From positions 9,632,501-9,696,500 of the forward strand of contig AP031356.1 of assembly GCA_037833965.1 (NCBI GenBank): a stretch of 64,000 bases of DNA, given 5' to 3'. The first letter of the stretch is position 1. Every line of letters starts with the position of its first letter. A program made the position numbers and the translations under genes. The DNA is from Marchantia polymorpha subsp. ruderalis. Taxonomy: Eukaryota; Streptophyta; Marchantiopsida; Marchantiales; Marchantiaceae. Below, in pieces: positions 44,831-54,593 of this stretch. The notes beneath the pieces were generated by a model that made no database searches, was not told where the DNA came from, and worked only from the letters and a program-made list of their open reading frames with translations.

Positions 44831-47800
44831 CTACACGCCTGCACGGAACCACGCTACACTACACTCCGCGGAACCTGTACTACGTCTCCTGCGCGGCCGA
44901 CTGCCGCGCACTAACTCTCTACCCTGCCAATCTTCCACTCGACTGCGCAGTCCCAAACGCTGCAACGCCGCGGACACCTCCACTTCGAGGGCGGACATGG
45001 TATCCTGTGCCTTCGACAGAAAGGCATCGAGCTTCTTTGCTACCTTCCGCCGACTCCTACTGTCGCCTGACAACAACCCGGCTGCGCGTAATTCAAACTC
45101 ACGCAGTGTGAGTTTCTCCTGCGCCTTCACTTCCCAGTGGGCGTAGCCCTTGAGACAGTGGGCGACACGCCTCGCCGTCTCCACCTTCGTGCGATCCGCC
45201 TCCTTCCTGCGATCCTCTTCAATTATCACTAATTGCGATTCGGCTTCAGCACGTTGCGCTCTCAATTCGCCACACTCTGACTGTAACCTGCGGATTAACT
45301 CTTCATCCGCCTGCCGTGCGAGCTGACATTGTTCCAACAACCGCGTCTGTCGCACGAGCTCCTCTGACAAAATCCGATTCTGGGTCTGCTCAGAAATGAG
45401 TGCTTCCTTGACCTTCACCTGCTCCTTGGTGAGCTCGTCCAGTTTCTCATCCTTCATCTTCTCGGAGTGCTTGTAGAATTTATGATTAAGCTTATACTGA
45501 CCCCACAAGCATGCATGCTTCTCCTTCAATTCCCTCAACTCCTGGTCCACTCTAGCTAATAGCTTGCTGGTGTGGACTTTAGTGCGAGTCCGCCTGCGCA
45601 CTAACTCGATGTAAGATCCCGGCTGGAGTGGGTCGGCGTATTTATCGACCTTGCGATCCAAGTACCTCAGCAACGGAATCACCTGCTCAGAGAGCGCCGC
45701 CGCCGGCGCTCCAACAATTTCCTCCTCCTCCTCCTCGGTGTCTTCTGCTCCTGACATTTCTTCCGTGGAGCCTCCGTCGTCATCATCCGAGTGGAGAATT
45801 TCAGTCGCCATTGATTGCGTCGGCGACTGCCCCGAGTGGGGCTGCACGTCATCGACGTGTGCTGCCTGCGAAGGCACGGCTGCAGCCTCGCTGCTCGTCG
45901 CCAAAATGTCTAAGGCGGAAGGCGAATGTACCCGTGCGGCATCCCCGTCGCTCGCTTGTTGGTTGTCTACCGCGTCCTCTCTGCCGCCGTCGCCCGCCGC
46001 CGAAGGCGATCGAGCGGAGGGTGGCTGCGCGGGGTTTGATTGCGCATCGCGCATCGAAATTTCATCCCGCGGACAGTCACTCCGCTCCTCCGTCTGTTGC
46101 TGCTCCCTTGATCGGTCCGTGGGGGCTGTGCCCGGCCCGTGCGCAGGCGCAATTGCCGGCGCCTTGTCCGCCGCAGGCGTAGCGCCGCGGACATCCATCG
46201 CCGAAGGCGACATGGCCGGGGGCCGCTCGCCCGATGTCCCTTGGCCTATAGGCCCTACCGCCGAAGGCGCATCTATCGGCGGACTTCCCGCCGATGGTGC
46301 GGCCTCCGCACGCTCCCTGCTCGTATCTCCTCGGCTCGAAGGCCCTGGCGCCGAAGGCGCGAATTGCGGCGCGTGGTGCGCCGGAGGGTCTGGCCCCGAG
46401 GGCCGGTGTCTCGTAGGCGGTTCTTCCGCCGGCTCCTTCCCCTTCCTACGTTGGAACGGGGGTGATTCTTGCCTGTGCACAGGCGGCACGTGTGGAGGTG
46501 TCCTGTGCACAGGCGACCTGTGCACAGGTGAGCGCCTGTGCACAGGCGGACTGCTCCTTCCCACGCGTAAGCGTAGATCCACGTCCACTTGTGATCGCCT
46601 GTCCGCGGAGGCTCGTCCGTCCGCGGAGGTTCGCCTGTGCGCAAACGGAACATCTGTCCGCATCGCACGTGGTAACTCCGGAGGCCCTTGGCCCGTAGGC
46701 GGCCTCTCTCCCGTCGAGGTTGCAGCGTGGCCCGTTGCTCCTGCGGTCGTCCGCGCTTCCTCATGCTTCTCTGGCGACGCACTTCCTTTCTCCGTCGCAA
46801 TCGTCGCCGTGTCCGCACTGTCGGCTGGTAACACCAGTCTGCGTGCCTTCTGCTTCGGCCGGCTGTATGACTCGCACAGCGGCCGCGGTCGAATGGGAGC
46901 AGAGGGTTCTTGATGCTGCTCCTCTTCAGACTCTTCCCTCCATCGCCGCTTCCGCGGCACTCGCGCTGCAGGAGTGTGTCTCCCTTCGTCCCTTCGCCTT
47001 GATGGGGTAGAAGTCGGTGACATCAGTGTCCTCTGCATCAGTGTCGACCTCATTCTCCCGCACATACTTCCCGGGATGGTCGATGGACAATGGCGGAAAA
47101 TGTTCAAGCTCCGCCGCTGTCAAACAATTCCGCTGTCGATAAAAATTGATGAGGAAAGGAGAAAGATGGTTTAGAGTCCCCCCCTTCTCCTCAAACGTGT
47201 GCTGTCGCATCACCCTGTGCAGGATGCTCGCCCAGTGAACTGGAGTTCCCTCGATGACGCACTCCACAAAAGAGACCTGCCACAATGTGATGTAGCAGGC
47301 GCGGTGCGGCTGCAGTAATTGCATCAGCGCCGCGGACAAAGTCCGGCGAAATCGATCCTTGTAATCACGGGTCCTGTACCCATTCTTGGTAGACCTCCCG
47401 GTCTTGAACAGCTCCACAAATTGCGCCTCTTCCTGCTTGGTCACCTTGATGCTCTCACTGTCGAAAAGGAGATGCCCTGGCATGCCAGCACATCTTCCCA
47501 ACGCCTGCGCCCAATCTTGGACTGTCCACCGATCAACATGCGGACACAATCCGCGCGAGGGTGGTCCCTGTGGCTCTAGCCACTCGCGCACCATATTCGC
47601 ACAGATGTAGTTCCATCCCCATAGCAAGAAATCGAGCTTTCTTGCTATTAAGCGCTCCTCGAAAGCGCGCAGCCCGTTCTGTGGTAGGCGAAGTGGCACC
47701 ATCCGCAATCTGCTCGGTCTCGTCATTGCGTTCCTGGGGTTCGTTCGCCCGCTCATTCTACTTCCGCACCGCCCGAGCTTCTTTCTCTCTCGGCAAACTC

Positions 47801-47978
47801 TAATCGCCCTCAATTCCAAATCACGCGCATTCACTTCTCCCTCAATCAACAAGAAATCTCCTGTGCGACGACGTCGAGAATGTTCCGCAGCCAGCAGATG
47901 GATGCGCGCAGCGCGCACAAGAGATTGGAATCGCGAATTCAAGAATGGGACGTTCTCCGCCGCCCGGTCGAAGGTCAT
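44831..47978 (-). pseudogene. LTR ORF of H, one frameshift
   Basis: The ATG at 47978 opens a frame through the globular domain to VDTDAE. There a 7-bp insertion (an extra ATCAGTG, apparently a local duplication, about 47020-47027) shifts the frame. The downstream frame is open from the same point to the normal stop at 44831. The damage sits at the same domain boundary as the K nonsense codon. Apart from this one event both halves are intact and match LTR1 closely. Confidence 0.75.
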
Positions 47979-49676
47979 GGTCGGCTCTTGCTCGTGAAGA
48001 ACGTCTCACTTGATGGCCGCGCCGGCTGTACGCTGGAACGGTCTTCGCTCTCACGCGCGGCTTCACGCTCCGCCGTCGTCGATTAAACTCTCACGCTCGA
48101 ATTGGCGGGTTTGAACTCCGCGAGCGTATTACCCCGCGGACATGGGGGCGTAGCGCCGAAGGCGAGTTTTCCGCCTTGCGCGGTACACTTGTTCGTACCG
48201 CCCCTCGGCCAATCCCCCTTTGCCTTGACGCGTGTGTCCGCATGTCGGACAAAAGTTCAACTCCTGCCTGTGCGCAGGCAGGAGCCTCGGCGGATTCTCC
48301 GCCGGCGCGGAACTTGAACATCCTCCTGTGCACAGGCGTCCGCCTGTGCGCAGGCGAATTCCGTGCGCGGCGCTGCGCTGGCGCGGAAGGCGTTGACCGT
48401 GGTCAGCCGTCTCCGTCCAGTCTGTCCGTTCCTTGTCTCTTCGTCGGCGCTTCCGCCGCCGCAACTCCGTCCGTCCAAGAGCGCATCCACCCTTCCCGTC
48501 CGCATGGTCCGTACCGATTTGATTACTCTGGCGGCTCTTCCGCCGTACGCGGCGCGGTGCTGGCGCGGAAGGCGCCGTACACTTTCTACCTCACAAGGCG
48601 CATTTCTAGGGCCCAAGGCGGATTTCCCGCCGACGCCGAAGCGCCTGTGCACAGGCGACCTGTGCGTAGGCGGACTTCGCGCCTCCCCTAACCCTACTTC
48701 GCCTGTGCACAGGCGAACGCCTTCGTCCGCGCATAGGACAAAACTTGATTCCCCCTTCCGCGTAGGCGGAATTCGCGCCGGTGGCGAACTCCTTCCGCCG
48801 TAGGCGACCGCCTCCGTTTCTTCCAATAGTGATAACTCCCTAAGTCCTCATCCGTTCCAAGCATTCTTGGACTCGTTGGAATCGGTGCGTCGAGCTCTTT
48901 CCAACGGGACCCTAACTTGGTCAAGGCGCCCGAGGGTTGACCTAATTATGGAGGGTTTCCCTACAGCCGCGGACGCAACCTCCGAAGGCGGGTTTTGCGC
49001 CTTGCGTCGTAGGGGTCCTAACTGCAGAGCTCGCAGGGAGGGTGGTGCCTGTCCTTACTGCTGCACCCCAAATCCCAGATTCTACAATATCCCTCGAAAA
49101 TCCCCGCGATCTTCCGGATTCACTCCGTTTTGATGTACCGAAGGCTATTTACAATGCTGCCAGGGTACAGTTTTCCAAAAATGTTTTAATTTCCTCAAAA
49201 TTGCCAAAAGTGGTGTACCACACGCGCATAGGACAAAACTTCTCTGCCTGTGCGCAGGCGGAGAGCTGAGTATCTTACAACCTTCATAACTCCCGGAGTC
49301 CTTATCCGTTGTTGGCGTTCTTGGGCTCGTTGGAATTAGCGCGTTGAGCTCTTTCCAACAAGACCCTAACTAAGTCAAGGTGTTTGGAGATTGACCTAAA
49401 TATGAAGGATTTCCCTACCGCCGCGGACGCAGCGCCGAAGGCGGATTTTGCGCCTTGCGCCGTAGGGATCCTAGCTGCAGAGCTCGCAGGGAGGGTGGTG
49501 CCCTTCCTTACCGCTGCACCCAACTCCTAGATTCCACGAGGTCCCTCGAGAATCTCTGCGATCTTCCAAATTCACTCTGTTTTGATGCACCGAAGGCTAT
49601 TTACATTGCTGCCGTGGTACAGTTTTCCAAAAATGTTTTAATTTCCTCAAAATTACCAAAAGTGGGGTACCACATG

Positions 49677-49687
49677 CTCCCCTCCTC
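49677..49687 (-). promoter_or_regulatory. Polypurine tract preceding 3' LTR (G)
   Basis: On the minus strand GAGGAGGGGAG is followed by CA and then the LTR start TGTGGTACCCC. A purine run at the LTR boundary is the plus-strand primer of LTR retrotransposons. It lies between the integrase stop codon and the LTR, where a PPT is expected. Confidence 0.75.
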
Positions 49688-49711
49688 AATTGTGAGCGCC
49701 CACGCAAACAC

Positions 49712-50041
49712 TCACATGTGGTATTTCTTCAACCGCCACCCGTTCACTCGGGTGCCTAGTAAATCGCCGGCCAGGTCTGCAAGTTGGATGGATCCATTCG
49801 AGAATACTTTGACAACCTTGTAAGGTCCCATCCATCTTAGGTGCAGTTTGCCTGGAAATCTGGCATGCCTGCTGTCGTAGAGCAGTGCCAAATCACCCTT
49901 CTCCAGGAGTACAGGTTTGATCTTTTTATCGTATCTCTCCTTCCGGAGGAGCTGAATTCTCCTGGTGCGTTCCTCGGCTTCAAGTCTCCTCTCTTCCAGC
50001 AGCATCACCTCCTGTAATCTGAGACTTTTTGCCGCCGCATT
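49712..50041 (-). pseudogene. Ty3/gypsy integrase C-terminus fragment
   Basis: About 110 codons on the minus strand end with a TGA 37 bp before the G LTR. The sequence has the C-terminal integrase pattern of Ty3/gypsy elements: a basic helix (EERTRRIQLLRKERYDKK), then GDLALLYDSR, FPGKLHLRWMGPYKV, and VNGWRLKKYH close to the end. No chromodomain follows, which agrees with a non-chromovirus (Tat/Athila-like) origin. The upstream catalytic core is missing. The fragment is cut at about 50041, where it abuts a gag fragment in the opposite orientation. Confidence 0.8.
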
Positions 50042-52108
50042 AAGTTTGATACTATTGAGGATGTGATTGCATTGGCCAAAGCCTTCGAAACTTCCACTCT
50101 CAACCGAAGAGGGAGAGAGAGACGGGAGTCGAAGGAGCGAAAACCGAAGGGAGGGCGAAGACGACGCAGAGGTGCAACTCCGTCATCGGAAGAACCGTCC
50201 TCGGACGAGAACCGTTCCTCATCCGAAGAAGAGGAAACCTCCTCGTCGGAGGAAGAGAAGAAGAGAAAGAAGCATGGGGCAGCGAAGAAGAAGGGCCCCC
50301 GACGAATGACTATGGACAGAGTGCCGGGAGACATAGCCTCGAAGATGGAGACCCTTGTGAAGGACTTCGCCGACCTCAAAGTTCAAGTAGTAGGCGGCCA
50401 TGATCGCCGAAAATCCCCCGGGAGAGTGCGAGCGAACTTGTGGTGCACTACGTGCGGAGCGGTGGGACATGCGAACACCGAGTGTCTTACCACCCGTCCG
50501 TCATATCCAGTCAACGCAGTGGAGTGGGCACAACCGTACTATGGAGAACACCCCCAGTACTATGGAGAGGCGAGCGAAGAGACAGCCTACGCCGTCCAGT
50601 CCGTCCCCGCCCCTACTGCAGTTTCAGCAATGCAGGTTCAACGGTATCATCCGGTAGATCGGGCCACTACGGTACCCGTGAGGCGAAGGGCACCTCCAGG
50701 GACGTTTGACCCACCGCCACCGAGAGCTTGTTATAATTGTGGGGAAGTTGGACACTTCTCACCTCAGTGCCCCCATCCCAAACGGCGAAACGATTATGTC
50801 CCGACATGTAGTAACTGCAAGAAGTCCGGGCATACTGCGCCAGAGTGTGATCAGCCACCAGTTCCTCGGCCAACGGTACGATTTGTGACCACTCCTGCCA
50901 AGGAGGACGTCCAAGTTAACCAGGTCGAAGTAGGTTCGGACAGAAATGAGGAAGACGAAGAATGGCCGGCGGAAGAGGTTATGTGCGCACGAGTCGAAAC
51001 TCGCAGTTCCAAGAAATCGAAAGAACAAGAGCGCGACACTTGCAAGCACGAACGGAGAGCCGACGACCGGACGGGAAAAGGGAAGGAGAAGGCATCCAGC
51101 AAGTCCGACTTGCGACCTGCACGAAAGTCTTCGGTTACGCGAGAAGCACCAGCAGTGCGCACCCAGACCGCGGTCGAAGATGAGCCAGTACGCTTGCTGA
51201 AACGGGACTATGCCCCGGATATCAGCGACGAGGTAACGAACTTGTTGAAGGAAGCGATCCGCAACCAAAAGGAACCACCGCGGCCAGACTTGTCACCCTC
51301 CTTTGGTGTGAAGATGGCAGCAACTTTGGAACCTCGCAGGGCGTCGTCCCCGACCCCTGCGACCCGACGCGTCCACTATGACTTAGTCGAAGATCTCGGG
51401 AATCGGCAAGTGAACATCACGTTCAACCAGCTTCTTGAGGACAACAAGACGTATCGAAGGATGTTGATGCTTTCGTTACGACGTCCGCGGAAGCCGCGCG
51501 CATCCAAATCCTCTCAGGTGTACCGGGTGGCCAGCGAAGACCAAGGGCCACCAGAGATCGATGTGGAAATAGCAGGATGTTGTGTACGCAAGGTACCAGT
51601 AGACTCTGGATCAGGAGTCAACATAATGACGGAGGACACCGCAAGAGCCTTGGGGTTCGGTGAATAGGAACCCTCGAGGCGTGTGTTGAGGTTGGCGGAT
51701 CAGACGCGGAGAATGCCGGTAGGTATGCTACGCAATGTCAAAACAATCATCGATGGTGCAGACTTTCGGTTGACTTATATCATCCTTCAACCGATGCTGA
51801 AGCAAGGCTATGACGTCCTGCTCGGGCGACCGTGGCTGTATGGCGCACAAGTACGATGTGACTGGCGTAGGCATCGCCTTAAGTTTCCCAATCCTACGGC
51901 GCCGACCAAGACCATCACGGTGCCCTGGAACAAGGTCCGACATGAAGGAGAGACCCCCTCGACAAGTGCGGGTTACACATCGGGGGTAGACAGTGATTCG
52001 GCCGCTCAATCAGATTCCAGTGACACTGAATCCGATTATTTCGTGGGATTCGTTGCCTACTATTCTGTGGAAGAAGAGCTGGAAGCTATTCAGCCGGAGG
52101 ACGAATAG
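50042..52108 (+). pseudogene. Ty3/gypsy gag C-terminus and protease fragment
   Basis: The open frame begins without a start codon (KFDTIEDVIALAKAFE) because the gag N-terminus is missing. It continues with a basic then Ser/Glu-rich linker and three CX2CX4HX4C zinc knuckles (CTTCGAVGHANTEC near 50448, CYNCGEVGHFSPQC near 50727, CSNCKKSGHTAPEC near 50808). Retroelement aspartic protease follows with the active-site word VDSGSGVNIM near 51600. A TAG at 51665-51667 interrupts protease, but the frame resumes with QGYDVLLGRPWLYG. A second TAG lies at 52106-52108. Three knuckles is more than the usual one or two. Gag would coat the RNA and protease would process the polyprotein. Confidence 0.8.
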
Positions 52109-52988
52109 CAATTAACGGTAGGACTGGGAAGGAGTGAGACGAGTCACACCGAGGGCATTGTCGACCCTAGTGACTGTCACGAAGTACAACTCAGTCCCGA
52201 CAAGTGCTTGAAGGTATCAAGCACGGTGAAAGGAGACGAGCTAAGGGAGGTACAGACATTCCTTAGCCATTATGTCGATGTCTTCGCTTGGAAGATCGAA
52301 GACATGAAGGGGATACCTGCACGGTATGGGGAACACCGTATTGATTTACTGGATGAAGCAGTGCCCATACGTCAACGCCAGTATCGCCTCAACCCAAAAT
52401 ACTCCTTGCTAGTTAAGGAGGAGATAGATAAATACCTGAGCGCCGGTATTATTTACCCAGTGCTCAGCAGTGAATGGGTGTCGCCGATTGTTATCGTACC
52501 AAAGAAGCTGACGGGTAAGATACGAGTGTGTCAGGATTTCCGGAAGTTGAATGCAGCAACACGCAAGGATCATCACCCGTTGCCGTTCACGAATGCCATT
52601 TTAGACCATGTCGCGGGACATGAGTGCTATAGCTTCCTGGACGGATTCTCAGGTTACAATCAGGTGTCTATCCGGGAACCGGACAAGGATAAAACAACGT
52701 TCACAACCGACTGGGGAACTTACGCATATCACAAGATGCCCTTCGGTTTGTGCAACGCACCTGCCACCTTTCAGCGGATGATGACCAATATCTTTCAGGA
52801 GCAACTAAGGAAGTTCTTGGAAATATTCATAGATGACTTCTGTGTCTTTGGGAAGCGGTCATAACACCTAAGTCACCTGAAGCAGACCTTTGATAAATGT
52901 AGGGAGAGCAGTTTATCGCTGCACCCCGAGAAGTGCTTTTTCTTTATGACTAGTGGGATCTTGTTGGGCCATCGGGTCCTACCCCTCT
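52109..52988 (+). pseudogene. Ty3/gypsy reverse transcriptase fragment
   Basis: It is in the same frame as gag-protease. DVFAWKIEDMKGI leads into RT with WVSPIVIVPKK, FRKLNAATRKDHHPLPF, FLDGFSGYNQV, MPFGLCNAPATFQRMM and the catalytic FIDDFCVFG box (two Asp retained). After GKRS a stop at 52862-52864 coincides with a frameshift. The thumb region (HLKQTFDKC, HPEKCFFF, GILLGHRV) continues in another frame to about 52985, where the sequence switches to the LTR ORF of E. RNase H and integrase core are missing. The FxDD box and the absence of a chromodomain point to the Tat/Athila side of Ty3/gypsy. Confidence 0.8.
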
Positions 52989-54539
52989 GGGCAGAAGGCG
53001 CGGATGCCTTCGGAAGAAGTTAGGCGGATTGAGAGTTGGCCGACTGCGAGTCGGACGACTGAAGGTCGGCCAACTGCAGGTCGGCAAGAGCAGCGCGTTG
53101 AACCGGACAGCAGGCCAGAAGCAGAAGAGAGTTTGGCTGCAGAGCCAACAACTCTCAGAGAGTCGTCTTCGGCAGAAGACGCTTCTGAGAAAACGCGTCG
53201 AGCAAAGAGGCCAAGTGGAGTAAAGACGTGCAGAGTGGATCTTACTGCCAGTCGGACAACTGCTAGTCGGCCGACTGCGAGTCGGTCAACTGAGAGTCGG
53301 CCAGATTCGCCGACTACGAAGCGGACAGACCCGGCGACCATTGTGCGGGCGCCTTCGGCGGACACAACTCCGGCGAAGACACCTTCCGCGCAGATCGCGT
53401 CGGAGGAGCAGGCAGCAGAAGTGGGCGGTGCAGAGGCGACAAAAGTGACTGCGGCGCCAACCCCTTCGAGAACCGAAGATCGAGCCGGAACAAAGGCTCA
53501 GGCAGTGGGATCCCCCATTGCCTTGGATATTTTAGCAGGGAGTGGAGCGGCAGTCGCGGCGGAAGCTGCCGCGCGCCACAGTTCCAGGGAATCGCCAAGA
53601 GATTCTATGGCGACTGAAATCCTTGAAACAGAGGATGAGACGAGTTCGGAAGAGCAGGAAGCGGACTTTGTGCGGGGGACGCCAACAGGGGTACTGTGCG
53701 AGCAGATAGTGCCGCTCTTGCGATATTTGGATCGCAAGGCAGCAAAGTACGCGAGTTCCAGAAAACCGCAGTCTTATGTGGAGATTGTCAAGAGCAGGAC
53801 GAGGAGCAAGGTAGCCATTTGGGCCACTAGGTGCCAAACGTTGGAGATAAGGAATACTGCCCTCCAACAGCACCTGGCGATCACGAAGAGGCTACACCAA
53901 ACCCTGCAACAACAGCGGGAGGATGCGGCGACGAAAGCCCAAGCGGATGTCGAGCTAATGCGGGCAAAGATCGAGTTGGAATTGCAGGAAGAGCGGAGAC
54001 AAAACCGCATTCTAACAGAGGAGCTTGCGCGCCAGACGCGCGCATTAGAGGAAGGTCAAAGCACGCGCAAGGCGGATGAAGAGTTGCTGCGCAACTTGCA
54101 ATCTGAGTGCGCGGAATTAAGGGCGCAGCGCGCGGATGCGGAGATGCAGCTGGCAGAGGTGGAAGACAGCAGCCAGACGCGAGAAGAGTTGGTGACGCGG
54201 GTGACCCACTGTCTCAGAGGATACACCCACTGGGAAGTGGCGGCACAAGAGAAAATCACGCTCAGGGAGTTTGAGCTTCGGGCGGCGGCATTGACGGAGG
54301 GTGACAGTCGGAGTCGGCGGCGAGTGGCGCGGAAATTAGAAACCTTCTTGTCGGGTGCGCGCGACACTATGGCGCACTTGAAGTCGGAAGTGACTGGGGT
54401 CCTTCGGCGGCTGGGGTTGCGCAGCCGGTCGGAAGACTGGCAGGGTAGGGAGATAGTGCGCGGCAGTCCGGCGCGCAGGAGGTGCAGTACCGGATCTGCA
54501 GAGTGCAGTAGTGTAGCTTGGTTTCGTGCAGGCGTTTAG
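52989..54539 (+). pseudogene. LTR ORF of E, C-terminal half only
   Basis: The sequence resumes at the basic/low-complexity region (PSEEVRRIES, then repeats of PTASRTT/GRPTA) and is open to the stop at 54537-54539. It contains the acidic segment (ETEDETSSEEQE), LCEQIVPLLRYLDRK, a long coiled coil, YTHWEVAAQE, LREFELRAAAL, GDSRSRRR, RRLGLRSRSEDWQGR and a final WFRAGV. It is closest to copy D. The N-terminal domain is absent because the interior of E was replaced, so no native start codon remains. Confidence 0.75.
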
Positions 54540-54583
54540 AGTAGCAGGTAGTGCAGCGTAGTGTTAGTTAGGACCTTAGAGGG

Positions 54584-54593
54584 TATAAAGTAG
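54584..54593 (+). promoter_or_regulatory. TATA box of copy E
   Basis: TATAAAGTAG followed by the hairpin variant CAAGGCGTTTTGCCTTG. Confidence 0.6.

Larger units (their letters stand above)
43823..49222 (-). mobile_element. LTR H: complete solo LTR inside G
   Basis: H is 5400 bp on the minus strand, with TGTAATAACCC at 43823 and GTGTACCACA ending at 49222. A perfect CGCGC duplication lies at 43818-43822 and 49223-49227. It is inserted in the 5' U3 of G. The CA run is short (about 44022-44036). Confidence 0.85.
30751..49674 (-). mobile_element. LTR G: 3'-truncated LTR joined to PPT/integrase
   Basis: G is reassembled from 30751-31009, 41784-43822 and 49223-49674, interrupted by F (GGCCC) and H (CGCGC). 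Its 5' terminus (TGTGGTACCCC on the minus strand) is at 49674. It includes U3 and the ORF from its ATG at 43065 to the PVHR region, then is cut at about 30751 inside E. Immediately upstream of its 5' end, in its own orientation, are a polypurine tract and an integrase C-terminus, so G is a 3' LTR. This junction identifies the whole family as LTRs. Confidence 0.75.

Noticed and set aside
45651..46913. Long open frames antisense to the LTR ORF (315-420 codons in several copies)
   Set aside because: They are Cys/Gly/Arg-rich mirror frames of GC-rich repetitive coding sequence. The translation consists of CTGG/AEG repeats from palindromic units, and lengths vary between copies. Best explained as shadows.
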